Shown: positions 17,496 through 27,080, counted from the first letter of the stretch. The stretch is DNA of 48,472 nt from Nitrososphaerales archaeon (GCA_025451315.1 JANWKP010000127.1:1-48472); one strand, 5' to 3'. Notes: generated by a model not told the origin, from the letters alone. Program-made: numbers and translations.

Positions 17496-18956
17496 CATGT
17501 TTGCGAACGCTCCTTTCACAGAACTCTTCAACAGATTGTATATCATTAATAGATATGAAAATCCCACAATCCATGCACCTATTGTCGCGATTTGGTTCAT
17601 TGCTATCCATTCTGGCAATGGAAGATAATCGAAATACCTTCTAGGCATTCCCATTAATCCCAGTACGTGTTGTGTCATAAAGACTATTATTATACCTGAA
17701 AATGCTGCTATCCAATGTATTTTTGCCAGTTTTTCATTATACATTTTTCCAGTGATTAACGGGAACATGTAATATATGAAACCCGTAAATGTAAGAGATA
17801 CAGTCCCCATCAGGATCAAGTGGAAATGCCCTACAACCCAGTAACTATCATGGGTTATAAAGTCTAAAGGTAATGCAGTATTGACAACACCACCCGCACC
17901 TGATGCAAAGAATAGCATTATACCTCCTACACCAAATAGCATAGGAGCTGCGAACTTTATCCTTCCTCCCCACATCGTTGCTACCCAGTTAAAGACATGC
18001 ATTGCCGAAGCCGGTACGGCTGCCAAAGTACCAACCATGAAGACGGTTTTCTCTGTGAAACTCATACCCGTTGCAAGCATGTGATGAGCCCATGAAGCAA
18101 ATCCAATAGTGGATAGTAGCATAAACGCTATCACACCCGACTGGTAGCTAAATATAGGTTTTCTTGAGAATTTAGGTATCATCTCATATAACATACCCAC
18201 TGCCGGGAGCAAGAATATGTACACCTCAGGATGGAATGTAAACCAAAAGAGATGTTGATACGCTATCGGATCTCCACCTAATGCAGGATTAAAGAATCCA
18301 GTTACACCAAGCCTATCTGTATACAGCATGATTAATGCTGCAGCAAAGGTAGGTATAGCAACTAGAGTCATAAATGAGATAGATAATATCGACCATGCAA
18401 ATAATGACATTTTCATTATTGGTAAATCTGGATGTTTACACTTTAGCATAGTAACTATAAAGTTTATAGAACCAAGCACTGATGACAGACCTAAAATCTT
18501 TAAACCAAATATCCATAACTCTGCTGCAGGTCCTGGTGCTCGTATAATAGAATATGGTGGATATGCAGTCCATCCAAGATCTGCAAATCCCAGCCAGACC
18601 ATTGCAGCTCCCACAGGGATCATCCAAAATGCTACTGCGTTCAACTTTGGCCAGGCCATATCTTTGTATCTAACCAAAATAGGAATCAAGTAATTTCCAA
18701 TACCAGCACCGAAAGGAATAGCCCAGAGGAATAACATTGTTGTACCATGAACGGTAAAGAATCTATGAAATGTATTTGGATCTGAAATAATTTGTTGACC
18801 AGGCAAAAATAATTCTGCTCTAATCGCCAATGCTAATGCTCCACCCAACATCAGGAAGGTTATTGAGGTAATAATGTACAATAAACCAATATCAGTATGA
18901 TGTGTAGAGAAGATTATCTCCCACAATGCACGTGGTTTTTTAACTTCTAGAACCAT
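17424..18956 (-). CDS. coxA: Heme-copper oxidase subunit I
   Basis: This 510-residue, 12-helix membrane subunit reduces O2 to water and pumps protons. Visible ligands are the low-spin heme histidine in 'FTVHGTTMLFLW', the CuB histidine and cross-linked tyrosine in 'FHPEVYIF', the CuB pair in 'SWAHHMLATGM', and the heme histidines in 'VVGHFHLILMG'. Glu within HPEV suggests an A1-like D channel. Upstream on the same strand are the two CoxII parts; downstream are the cupredoxin and ctaA, so this is one operon. The last 20 codons lie in one copy of the 59-bp-period duplication. No subunit III is seen here. Confidence 0.97.
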   Translation of the reverse strand: MVLEVKKPRALWEIIFSTHHTDIGLLYIITSITFLMLGGALALAIRAELFLPGQQIISDPNTFHRFFTVHGTTMLFLWAIPFGAGIGNYLIPILVRYKDMAWPKLNAVAFWMIPVGAAMVWLGFADLGWTAYPPYSIIRAPGPAAELWIFGLKILGLSSVLGSINFIVTMLKCKHPDLPIMKMSLFAWSILSISFMTLVAIPTFAAALIMLYTDRLGVTGFFNPALGGDPIAYQHLFWFTFHPEVYIFLLPAVGMLYEMIPKFSRKPIFSYQSGVIAFMLLSTIGFASWAHHMLATGMSFTEKTVFMVGTLAAVPASAMHVFNWVATMWGGRIKFAAPMLFGVGGIMLFFASGAGGVVNTALPLDFITHDSYWVVGHFHLILMGTVSLTFTGFIYYMFPLITGKMYNEKLAKIHWIAAFSGIIIVFMTQHVLGLMGMPRRYFDYLPLPEWIAMNQIATIGAWIVGFSYLLMIYNLLKSSVKGAFANMRDPFAIGEEYYDYRRKEPHKETH

Positions 18957-19040
18957 TTGAATGCCTCCACAATTTCACTCGCCGAATTATACAAAGCATG
19001 ACTATCAATAAAAGTATTTTGTTTATTCATCCCTTTCTAC

Positions 19041-19913
19041 CTACTCTACAGTTAAACTCCCTGTCATGTACGGATGCACCATGCAATAGTATGGATGTGC
19101 TCCTGCATCAACAGTTGCTGTATCTATTTCGCCTGAATCGCCACCATTTATTATACTCGTGTCAAAAAGCTTACCAGAAGTGGGGTCAGATCCACTTTCA
19201 CCATTAGTGACGGTATGAGGCATAGTATCTGCATTATTAACAGTTATTTTATCACCTTTCTTGACTGTTAGTTCATCCGGATCATAGTCTGGATTTCCCT
19301 GTATTGATGCACCATCAAGGATTGTCAGTGTAACCCCTCCCGCTGCTGCAGATGTAGCGTTTCCTCCTGCTGCTGCAGATGTAGCGTTTGATGATGGTTG
19401 TTGTTCCTGAGTTGCTGATTGTTGTTGTTGAGCTGGTGGTGTTGTTGTTGTTGTTGCAGCTGAAGGCTCAGACTCTGCTGCTGCTTCAGTAACTGCAGGT
19501 TCCACAAATAATTTTGCTTTCATATTATAATGACTGAATCCACAATACTCTCTACACTGAATAAGATATTCACCATCTTCGGTAAACATATTCCATAATG
19601 TGTTAATTCTTCCAGGAACTGCATCTATCATAAGAGTCCAATCTGGAACATTAAAAGCATGATTAACATCGAGAGAAGTAATTTCAAATCTATACGGTTT
19701 ATCTTGTTGAACATGAAGTTCGTTTACTTCTTTGGTTCCATCAGCGTGTTCAAAACTCCAAAACCACTGCTGTCCAATGACCTTAATGGTTTCAGCATCT
19801 GCTGGAACTTCTTCTATAATTCGTTCAACATCCCATGAGGCCGCACCCACCCAAATTAAAATTGCCACTACTGCAGCGATATAAACCCATTCATACATAG
19901 CATGGCCTGCCAT
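19041..19913 (-). CDS. coxB: CoxII C-terminal part (CuA domain) fused to plastocyanin domain
   Basis: This 290-residue protein starts with what is normally the second membrane helix of CoxII (about 5-26). The CuA domain follows, with 'QQWFWSFEH' and the copper motif 'CREYCGFSHYNM' (about 119-130). A low-complexity Ala/Thr/Gln/Ser linker (about 140-195, containing a doubled ATSAAAGG unit) leads to a plastocyanin domain with 'MPHTVTNG' and 'YYCMVHPYMTG'. It accepts electrons and passes them through CuA to CoxI. The start ATG overlaps the stop of the upstream small gene by one base (TAATG), which points to translational coupling and to a CoxII split between helices 1 and 2. Confidence 0.93.
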   Translation of the reverse strand: MAGHAMYEWVYIAAVVAILIWVGAASWDVERIIEEVPADAETIKVIGQQWFWSFEHADGTKEVNELHVQQDKPYRFEITSLDVNHAFNVPDWTLMIDAVPGRINTLWNMFTEDGEYLIQCREYCGFSHYNMKAKLFVEPAVTEAAAESEPSAATTTTTPPAQQQQSATQEQQPSSNATSAAAGGNATSAAAGGVTLTILDGASIQGNPDYDPDELTVKKGDKITVNNADTMPHTVTNGESGSDPTSGKLFDTSIINGGDSGEIDTATVDAGAHPYYCMVHPYMTGSLTVE

Positions 19914-20194
19914 TAACGCATCTCCTCTTTGGTTTTGTCTAGGAATCTATTCTTTTTGTGTGATTCTCTGTATCTAAAACATATGTATAAAATCACACCC
20001 TGTACGATTGCACCTACTATAAATGCTGCAACCATCAGTTTAAAAAATAATCCCCATACCTCAACATTTCTATATATATATCCCTCTGGAGATGTAGTCT
20101 CTTGGGCGAAAACTTGTCCAACAAAGCTTACATACAGAATAGAGAAGAGTGGTAGAAAAGCCAATAATATCCAATATTTATACTGCAATCTCAT
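19913..20194 (-). CDS. CoxII N-terminal part (signal peptide and first membrane helix)
   Basis: This 93-residue protein has a signal-like hydrophobic segment (about 8-30) and one membrane helix (about 49-73) ending in 'YICFRYRESH', the usual end of CoxII helix 1. It then ends where CoxII would continue to helix 2, which is encoded by the next gene. So it most likely supplies the missing first part of subunit II. It is the first gene of the oxidase operon; a purine-rich 'AAGGGAG' lies just before its ATG. Confidence 0.75.
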   Translation of the reverse strand: MRLQYKYWILLAFLPLFSILYVSFVGQVFAQETTSPEGYIYRNVEVWGLFFKLMVAAFIVGAIVQGVILYICFRYRESHKKNRFLDKTKEEMR

Positions 20195-20272
20195 TAACTC
20201 CCTTTATGTTGGCACTTAAACCCAACGCATCTAATTTAAGGTTTTTGAATTATAGTATTTTATTTATTATTA

Positions 20273-20896
20273 CTAATCATTGATGTACCTTTTCGCCCCC
20301 ATGAAATTAACTGCTGAAATCGACCACATTCTGAATTCCTGTTTCAAGATTGTTAGAGCAGCATTTCGCATATGCCATTTAAAGAGGGATTCAGGTTTCA
20401 GATCTAATATGTAAGAAATTGCGGCCTTGATAGGATCAAGATGGGTTACTAATAATACGTTATGATTACTGTATCTAGCCATAATTTGATCAAGTAAATC
20501 CTTTATCCGTGACTTTACCGAGATAAAGGGTTCAACTCCATGATCAGTAAGAACAGAATCATCCCCCATATAGAAACTTAAAAAGAGATTACCATACTTG
20601 TTTAATATTTCATCATAATTAGTGCCAGCCAATTTTCCTAAATCGATTTCATATAGTCTATCGTCTATTTCGTAATCAAGGCCTAACTCTTCTCCTACAA
20701 TATGAGTTGTTTCAAGTGCCCTAGTAACTGGACTAGAATATATTTTTGAAATTGACATATTTTTTAATAATTGAGCAGTCTCTCTAACTTGCAGTCGTCC
20801 TTGTTCGGTAAGATGTGATTCTAGATGTCGGCCAACCAGAATTCTGTTAACATTGTTATCGGCTTGTCCATGTCTCATGAAAATTGCTAGACTCAA
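20273..20896 (-). CDS. Histidine phosphatase family protein
   Basis: This 207-residue protein is of the phosphoglycerate-mutase-like branch. The phosphate-accepting histidine is in 'MRHGQADNN' (R8-H9-G10). Other conserved parts are 'SSPVTRALET' (about 54-63), the acidic 'YEIDLGKLAG' and the second histidine in 'VTHLDPIKAA' (about 150). The length is normal for a single-domain phosphatase. Motifs do not reveal the substrate (sugar phosphate, nucleotide or other). It lies downstream of, and is divergent from, the F420 gene; it is not clearly part of the oxidase operon. Confidence 0.9.
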   Translation of the reverse strand: MSLAIFMRHGQADNNVNRILVGRHLESHLTEQGRLQVRETAQLLKNMSISKIYSSPVTRALETTHIVGEELGLDYEIDDRLYEIDLGKLAGTNYDEILNKYGNLFLSFYMGDDSVLTDHGVEPFISVKSRIKDLLDQIMARYSNHNVLLVTHLDPIKAAISYILDLKPESLFKWHMRNAALTILKQEFRMWSISAVNFMGAKRYIND

Positions 20897-21012
20897 TATA
20901 TTATAATTTTCATCTCCATTAATTTAAATTAATTGTATAAAAAATATCAATTTCAATAAAATCTATAGTTCATGGACAAACTGTCATTAGCACCACATAG
21001 CCATATGAAACA

Positions 21013-21024
21013 ATATATTTAAAA
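21013..21024 (+). promoter_or_regulatory. Candidate TATA box of the F420H2:NADP oxidoreductase gene
   Basis: The AT-rich box atatatttaaaa is centred about 38 bp before the ATG at 21056, which predicts a leader of about 12 bases. Confidence 0.35.
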
Positions 21025-21055
21025 CATATACCGAGAAAAGTGAGCTGTTTCAAAT

Positions 21056-21751
21056 ATGAAAATAGGAATTGTGGGTGGAACTGGTGGAATGGGTGAAGGT
21101 TTTGCTTTGAGATGGTGTGTAAACCACCAGATAGTGATAGGTTCAAGAGACAAAAATAAGGCATCCGAAGTCGCCAATAACTATACGAAAATTGCACAAG
21201 AGTTCTATAAAGATAAAAAGATTGGTGGAGATGGTGAAGCAGGAAACATCTCGGGAGATAACAATTTCGACCTTGTCAAGGATCTGGATATACTGATTCT
21301 TTCAATACCATACGAGTCGATTAACGATACATGTAGCAAGTTATCTAAAGATACAAGTGATAGCTGTATTGTTGTTTCTCCAATTGTGCCTATGAAATGG
21401 ACAGAAAAAGGTTTTAGATACATACCATTTGAAGAAGGAAAAAAAACCGCAGCAGAATTAGTTGCAGATAATTTCAAATCAAGATCAAGAATTGTATCAG
21501 CCTTTCATACAATCTCTGAAGTAAAGCTTAAAAAATTAGAATTAACTCTTGATGCAGATACATATATCTGTGGAGATGATACATCAGTTGTAGAAAAGAT
21601 AAAAGGACTAGCTTCTGAAATACCGGGTTTACGTCCTATATATTTAGGAGAGCTATCTATGACTTATCAAGCTGAAGTACTTACGCCAATGTTGTTGAAC
21701 GGCGCCAAAAAGAATAAATTAAAAAATCCTGGACTGAAATTAGTAGTGTAA
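21056..21751 (+). CDS. npdG: F420H2:NADP+ oxidoreductase
   Basis: This 231-residue cytoplasmic enzyme moves hydride between coenzyme F420 and NADP. The NADP motif 'GIVGGTGGMGEGFALRW' (3-20) followed by 'IGSRDKNKA' is diagnostic, and 'LILSIPYESI', 'VSPIVPMKW', 'SAFHTISEVKL' and 'ICGDDTSV' match the family along its length. F420 is widespread in Nitrososphaerota. A small membrane-protein gene starts 6 bp later and is probably co-transcribed. Confidence 0.93.
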   Translation: MKIGIVGGTGGMGEGFALRWCVNHQIVIGSRDKNKASEVANNYTKIAQEFYKDKKIGGDGEAGNISGDNNFDLVKDLDILILSIPYESINDTCSKLSKDTSDSCIVVSPIVPMKWTEKGFRYIPFEEGKKTAAELVADNFKSRSRIVSAFHTISEVKLKKLELTLDADTYICGDDTSVVEKIKGLASEIPGLRPIYLGELSMTYQAEVLTPMLLNGAKKNKLKNPGLKLVV

Positions 21752-21757
21752 TAAGTT

Positions 21758-22066
21758 ATGAACTACACGTTTAAAGACGATAATCAACTCAGACGTGGAA
21801 AAAATTGGATGTCCGCTATGGGCGTCTTATTTATCGTGATGGCAGTTGTTATAGCTTTAAGGAACTTGTATTTTGTGTCTACACAACTTTCTTTTGAATT
21901 TTATCTCGATAACTATACAAATGGGGACATTACAAATGAAAAATTCGTAATAGCTATGCTTATTGGTGGAGGATTTTTGTTGTATTGGGGTCGTTTCAGG
22001 AAAAAAGATGATGATGATGAGGTTGACGATTATGATCATCGTAGAAGACCACCATCACCAGGCTAA
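21758..22066 (+). CDS. Small two-helix membrane protein
   Basis: This 102-residue protein has two predicted membrane helices (about 18-36 and 64-78). A short loop lies between them, and the tail is very acidic then basic/proline-rich ('KKDDDDEVDDYDHRRRPP'). I do not recognise the family. The 6-bp gap to npdG suggests co-transcription, though no functional link is apparent. Confidence 0.65.
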   Translation: MNYTFKDDNQLRRGKNWMSAMGVLFIVMAVVIALRNLYFVSTQLSFEFYLDNYTNGDITNEKFVIAMLIGGGFLLYWGRFRKKDDDDEVDDYDHRRRPPSPG

Positions 22067-22453
22067 TTTGATAATGTGAACAACAAATTTCTTTCTTGAA
22101 GATTAATCGACTACAATAACAGCAAAAATGAATACAATAACAACAACAAAATACATACATTTATAATATGTAACTCTTCCTGTGTAACCTATAACAAAAT
22201 TTTTCATATTTATTTATTTATTTATTGTAAATAATATGTGTATGTGATGTTTCAATATCATTTACGTGCTACGTATTACGTGACCTCAGAAATGTTATAT
22301 ATTTTTAACTTTCTGCTGTTCTGATTTTATAATCTTTTATTAGGATTGGACAAAACTAAATGATTGTATTCTTACAAGTCTATTCTTTTCCCCTCTCTCT
22401 CCTTTCCTTCAGGTATCTATCAAATTTATAAATACATTTTTTGTGTTTGCACT
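22067..22453. other. Intergenic stretch
   Basis: This AT-rich stretch contains CAACAA-type short repeats near 22110-22150. I see no supported gene or RNA. Confidence 0.4.
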
Positions 22454-22872
22454 ATGCCAAATCTCGACCCTTGGATAAATCAAAATAATAATGATTATGA
22501 AGATATGACTACAAAAAAAATAAACAAATTTGAAAATCATTTACTGTCTATTAGTTGAACGCCAAGTAATGATTCATCCTAACTCGCATCCTACCTATAA
22601 TGAACATCAACAAAAAATCATAGAAATGATAGACTGGGTTTTGGAAAAATATAAAACAATAGCCAATAAAAAAGATAAACCAAGAGAATGAGGAACAAGA
22701 AGTAATAATAATAGAAGATATTATTCAAGAACTTGATAAAAAAAGAAAAATAGCTATAACGAAAAAGCAAAAAGCTGTACTAAAAGATGAAGTGTTGGAA
22801 TACAGAGAAGAAGAAGATACTATTGATTATATTCTTATCTTAATCCATGAATCGACAGGTAAATTGTATTAA
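22454..22872 (+). pseudogene. Frameshifted small hypothetical gene
   Basis: Three short frames follow one another with coding-like composition. They are MPNLDPWINQ... (22454-22558), a frame reading 'CLLVERQVMIHPNSHPTYNE' to a stop at 22691, and a charged frame to a stop at 22872 ('EDIIQELDKKRK', 'DYILILIHESTGKLY'). The frames overlap, and no single one has both a start and the full length. The simplest reading is one soluble gene of about 135 codons broken by two frameshifts. Two small separate genes remain possible. The family is unknown. Confidence 0.4.
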
Positions 22873-23090
22873 AATAAAAAAAATTAGTCAGAAATTACTT
22901 TAAATTTTTATTTTACTTTTTATTTAGAATTACATCTTCAGAAAAATGTTGTACATTGTTATCTCCAATTGTAGTAATAAATAAATAATTTAAAACAATA
23001 TTATAAGAAACTTTCAGAAAATTCGATTTGTAATTCTATGTGAGATTTTTTTCATATGTTATATTAATAATCTCCTGCTCTATTATTCAA

Positions 23091-23657
23091 ATGAAATATC
23101 AAAATACAATTGTCTACTTGGTAATTCCACTTGCTCTCTTATCTATTCCGTCATTGCTAGAAAATGTACAAGCTCAGACCAATTCGGTCAACCAAACAGC
23201 ACCACAACCACAAAATCAAAACATAAATGTCACCGCTCAGGCATTAATGAAAGTAGATATCTTTGAATTAAAAAATACTTTGATGAAAGCAAAGGTAGCA
23301 ATAGTTGATGAAAATTTCAAAGAAGCACTAACAGGTGTTGGAGATGTTGAATCACAATTATTACTATTAGAACCTTCGCCTACTAAATTTCTAAGTGTTT
23401 TACATAAAGCTATTAAAACCATCGATAGTTCAGACATTAATAAATCATTAGATGCTCTTACTAGAATTCAAGTTACTATATTAAAAGCAGAGAACCAAAT
23501 ATTCAAAGCTGCGGTGGCAGATCCTCAAATGATACAACAATTTGATACTATGAATAAACCAAATATTAATGAAGAAGAAGATTATGAAGAAGAGAGGATA
23601 CAACAATTTATTAATAATGAGGAACCAAACCTGAAGAAGAAGCTTATTCAGAAATAG
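23091..23657 (+). CDS. Secreted hypothetical protein
   Basis: The ATG at 23091 is chosen because it starts a textbook signal peptide ('MKYQNTIVYLVIPLALLSI' with cleavage after 'ENVQAQ'); the in-frame GTG at 23040 adds only 17 residues in front. The mature part of the 188-residue product has a Gln/Asn-rich linker and then a helical region of about 100 residues with 'ELKNTLMKAKVAIVDENFKEAL' and 'LLLLEPSPTKFLSVLHKAI'. It ends in an acidic tail. Similar small exported helical proteins are frequent in Nitrososphaerota, with no known role. Confidence 0.7.
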   Translation: MKYQNTIVYLVIPLALLSIPSLLENVQAQTNSVNQTAPQPQNQNINVTAQALMKVDIFELKNTLMKAKVAIVDENFKEALTGVGDVESQLLLLEPSPTKFLSVLHKAIKTIDSSDINKSLDALTRIQVTILKAENQIFKAAVADPQMIQQFDTMNKPNINEEEDYEEERIQQFINNEEPNLKKKLIQK

Positions 23658-23662
23658 AAGAT

Positions 23663-24092
23663 TCATAAAAGAACTTTCTCCTTTTTTAATAATTGATATA
23701 ATTCACTGTAAGTTGAATCTGTCTTTATCTTTTCTTTACTCATTGGACCAACACCTTTATTCACTGCATTTTTTAGTGCATATTTTATCCTGTATTCAAA
23801 ATTTCTGTAATTGTAAGTTTTCTAATTTATCACATCTATCCAACCAATTTTTAATAATTGTATAAGATTCTTCATATGATAATTTTCTTACGTTTATTAG
23901 ATAAGGAGCTAATATCAAATCAATTACTAACTTTCGATAATTTGGAATAGGAGTTAGTATTAAGTGCTCAACCCAGGAATAATAATTTCCATTTTCAAAT
24001 TGATTATTTCTAACAGATAATATTTTTGCTTTGTTTCTGAACTTTTTATTGCGTTTATGAAATTCTGATATGCAATAGTATCTTTTTTTTTG
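23663..24092 (-). pseudogene. PriX-like primase subunit remnant
   Basis: On the minus strand one frame reads 'YYSWVEHLILTPIPNYRKLV', 'DLILAPYLINVRKLSYEESY' and 'IIKNWLDRCDKLENL', then stops near 23806. A second frame continues at once with 'NYRNFEYRIKYALKNA', 'GVGPMSK' and 'SELYQLLKKEKVLL' to a stop at 23663. Together they match the pattern I remember for thaumarchaeal PriX, the third, non-catalytic primase subunit ('YRK..I...LAPYLINVRKLS.EE'). The frameshift and the lack of a clear start mark it as decayed. A third frame further upstream may be part of the original N-terminus or of another gene. Confidence 0.55.
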
Positions 24093-24204
24093 TTAATAAA
24101 ATTGATGATGATGATTCAATAATATTGTTGTTGTTGCTCCTCCTCCTAATACCGCTAATAAAATCCACCAATACGTCTATTATAGTAAAATGAAATTATT
24201 TAAT

Positions 24205-25125
24205 TTATGATAAACTAAAAGAATTTGACATTTCCCTTAGTTTTTGGATTCTTTTTTCTACTGGTGGATGTGTTGAAAACAGGTTAACTAATGAATTTGA
24301 CGAGAAGGCCGGGATAATAAAAAAAGCATTCAAGCTTTGAAACTTTTGAGCATGTTGCTGTGGTACTTTATGCATACTTCCACTAATTTTAGCTAAAGCA
24401 CTTGCTAATTTCATTGGTTTTCCAGTCATCTGTGCAGATCCTCGATCTGCAGCATACTCTCTATAACGTGAGATAGCTCTTGTTATAATAAAACTGATAA
24501 TCCATGTAAGTACAGCTACCACAACAACGATAAGCATAGCACCTCCAGCATTATTTCTGGATCTGTCTCCGTATCCTCCTCCAAACATGGCTCCAAAGAG
24601 AGCATATCTCATTAGAAAGCTCGCTACAATTGAGAATAGACTCGCAAGGGTTAATACCAGAACATCCCTACTCTTTACGTGAGAGAGTTCATGACCAATT
24701 ACAGCTTCTAGCTCATCATAATCTAAAATATTTAGCAAACCTGTTGTTACAGCAACCAGAGAACTTTTGTGGCTTTTTCCTGTAGCAAATGCATTTGGCA
24801 TGCTAGTATTAACAACAGCTACCTTGGGTTTGGGAAGATTATTTCTTTTAGCCAAGTTTTCAACAATTTCATGAACTTGCGGAAACTGCTCTCTTGAAAC
24901 AATCTTGGCTCCAGAAAACCATACCACCATTTTATCAGAAAAATACCACTGAGCTAATAACATTGCTGAAACCATAATTGTGATTGGAATGAATCCAACT
25001 CCCAAATAGGTTAGAACAACAATAAAAATAGCATATAATGCTGAAAGTGCTATAAAGCAAAAAATTAGTCTTAAAGATAAACTGGGGTCTCTTTTATATC
25101 TGAATAATCTATTATCGGGCCTCAA
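24205..25125 (-). CDS. htpX: HtpX-type M48 membrane metalloprotease
   Basis: This 306-residue zinc protease of the membrane helps degrade misfolded membrane proteins. The zinc motif HELSH is at residues 145-149 in 'AVIGHELSHVKSRD', and a third ligand glutamate probably lies in 'RYREYAADRGSA'. Membrane helices are at about 18-40, 45-62, 155-178 and 192-215. 'PNAFATG' and 'FSTHPPVEKRIQKL' are family hallmarks. The frame opens with TTG, in keeping with several genes here. It lies 35 bp after the aminotransferase gene on the same strand, so co-transcription is likely. Confidence 0.93.
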   Translation of the reverse strand: MRPDNRLFRYKRDPSLSLRLIFCFIALSALYAIFIVVLTYLGVGFIPITIMVSAMLLAQWYFSDKMVVWFSGAKIVSREQFPQVHEIVENLAKRNNLPKPKVAVVNTSMPNAFATGKSHKSSLVAVTTGLLNILDYDELEAVIGHELSHVKSRDVLVLTLASLFSIVASFLMRYALFGAMFGGGYGDRSRNNAGGAMLIVVVVAVLTWIISFIITRAISRYREYAADRGSAQMTGKPMKLASALAKISGSMHKVPQQHAQKFQSLNAFFIIPAFSSNSLVNLFSTHPPVEKRIQKLREMSNSFSLS

Positions 25126-25160
25126 AGATGATACACGCTCTGTATATATATTATGACGTT

Positions 25161-26381
25161 CTATGCATTTAAATTACTTGGTGTTTGCTTGTTTGTTGCA
25201 ACTGCCAAAAAGGTTTCCAATCTATCCATTGCTTGTTCTAACAAGTCTTCATTGGCCAAATATACAATTCTAAAATGATCTGATCCAAACGTGGAGCCAA
25301 AGCCAGACCCATGTACAGTTAATACTCCAGTCTTGTTCAAAAGATCGATTACAAATTCAAGGTCATTTTTCCATCTACCAGCAAGATCGATCTTGGGAAA
25401 TACGTAAAATGCACCCTTTGGTAATGTGCTTGAGACTCCTGGTATAGAATTTAGCCTTTTTATAATGTAATCGCGTCTTCTCCTTAATTTATGGACCATC
25501 TCAGTAATATGGTCTTGTGGTCCGCGTAATGCCTGAACCGCTGCTTTCTGAACTGGTAAATTGGCTGCTATTCTAACTCTTGCAAGTTTGGGAACATTGA
25601 TTCTAAAATCATCAAGTTTTGAAGATCTGCTATTAATACACATATAGCCACACCGCCAACCGGTCATCAAATATACTTTGGAGAAGCCGTTTAACAGGAT
25701 AACAGGAAGATCTTTAGAGACGCGTCCGATTCCAGAAAAATTGTCATCAAATACTATTTTATCATATATTTCGTCACAAATAATATACATATCGTCATTT
25801 TGAGCAGCAATATCTACAATATTCTTCAAGTCGTTCAGCGAAAAAACTTCACCTGTAGGATTGTTAGGACTTATGAGACAGATGGCACTGGTTTTAGAAT
25901 TAATCTTGGATTTTAAATCATCAACATCAGGTTTTCCATCAGGATGTATCTTGAATTCTACAGGTTTTCCTCCATAAAACTTTGCGTATGAAGCATAAGG
26001 TGGATAATGTGGTCCGGGCATCAGTATTTCATCACCAGGACTGACAACGGATGCCAAAGTCATATCGAGTGCTTCTGAAACTCCGTTTGTAACTAGAACA
26101 TCATTTTCAGTTACGTCAAAGCCTTTTCCTTTCTCTTTTTCTACAATGGCTTGTCGAAGCTCTGGTAATCCTTCAGATGCAGTATAGTAGTTTTCATTGT
26201 TTTGAACTGCTTTAATCAAGGCATTTTTAATGTGGTCAGGAGTGGGAAAGTCATACTGTACTGGATCACCGATATTGAGATAGATTACATTTTTGCCATT
26301 CTTTTTTTCATATTCTCTAGCATGAGTAATGATATCTCTAATAGCATATTCAACACCAGCTGTCCTCTCTGAAACTTTCAA
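25161..26381 (-). CDS. PLP-dependent class I/II aminotransferase, alanine/aspartate type
   Basis: This 406-residue enzyme transfers amino groups using pyridoxal phosphate. The cofactor lysine is K235 in 'NGFSKVYLMTGWRCGY'. Other family residues are N174 in 'SPNNPTGE', D203 and Y206 in 'CDEIYD', and the substrate-carboxylate arginine near the end. 'NIGDPVQYDFPTP' and 'YYTASEGLPELR' fit the archaeal alanine/aspartate subgroup, but substrate choice cannot be read from sequence. The ATG start matches the family N-terminus. Confidence 0.9.
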   Translation of the reverse strand: MKVSERTAGVEYAIRDIITHAREYEKKNGKNVIYLNIGDPVQYDFPTPDHIKNALIKAVQNNENYYTASEGLPELRQAIVEKEKGKGFDVTENDVLVTNGVSEALDMTLASVVSPGDEILMPGPHYPPYASYAKFYGGKPVEFKIHPDGKPDVDDLKSKINSKTSAICLISPNNPTGEVFSLNDLKNIVDIAAQNDDMYIICDEIYDKIVFDDNFSGIGRVSKDLPVILLNGFSKVYLMTGWRCGYMCINSRSSKLDDFRINVPKLARVRIAANLPVQKAAVQALRGPQDHITEMVHKLRRRRDYIIKRLNSIPGVSSTLPKGAFYVFPKIDLAGRWKNDLEFVIDLLNKTGVLTVHGSGFGSTFGSDHFRIVYLANEDLLEQAMDRLETFLAVATNKQTPSNLNA

Positions 26382-27080
26382 TTGAGTATTTAACTATTAG
26401 GAATTACCTAGATAAAGTATTCTCTATACCATTAAGCATAAAATAATCCATTAAACATTATATTTTGTAAATTTGCGACTAATATTCAATGGAAAATGAT
26501 AGCAGGGTAGAATGCAGATTTCCCTTAAATCCTTTATTTATACCTAACAATAAAGGACTTTTTCTCTAAATTGCATATTATAAGAAGAGAAATCTAAGGA
26601 AAAAAGAAGTTGAAAGTTAGATACAAACAATGAATTCTTGTGGTATAGACTATATTTTTTTACTAAATATAACAAAAAAGGTGAAAATGGTATCGATACA
26701 GTCAAGATATGATAGACTTTTGAACGTAATTTTATCATATATAAAAAAATTGTTAAATAGAAAAAATTCAGGGATGGACAAGCCCTCCTGCATTTTTCTC
26801 AGTATATTTCATTTATTGATATAAAAAGTCTATCTAAGAATCTAACGATAATAATATTTAATTTAATTAGAGTTTTATTCCAAATATTAATTTTAACTAA
26901 TGGTGAAATAACAACACATCAATTTTACATCTTAAATTCAGAAATTAATTATAATCAATAAATCCCATGAATTTAAGTTAACAAAATAATTCATATTCTA
27001 AATTCTCACGTTAGATTATCTTGAGTGATTCAGAAAAAAAGAATTTAATTAAATAAGAGATAATTTTTTAATATAGTAAT
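26382..27080. other. Intergenic region before tRNA-Arg
   Basis: This AT-rich stretch has overlapping short frames on both strands (around 26544-26824) with no family resemblance. I see no gene. The promoter of the tRNA should lie in the last 60 bp. Confidence 0.45.

Noticed and set aside
26544-26824. Overlapping short frames on both strands before the tRNA
   Set aside because: Both are about 64 codons, low-complexity and mutually exclusive, with no recognisable motif.
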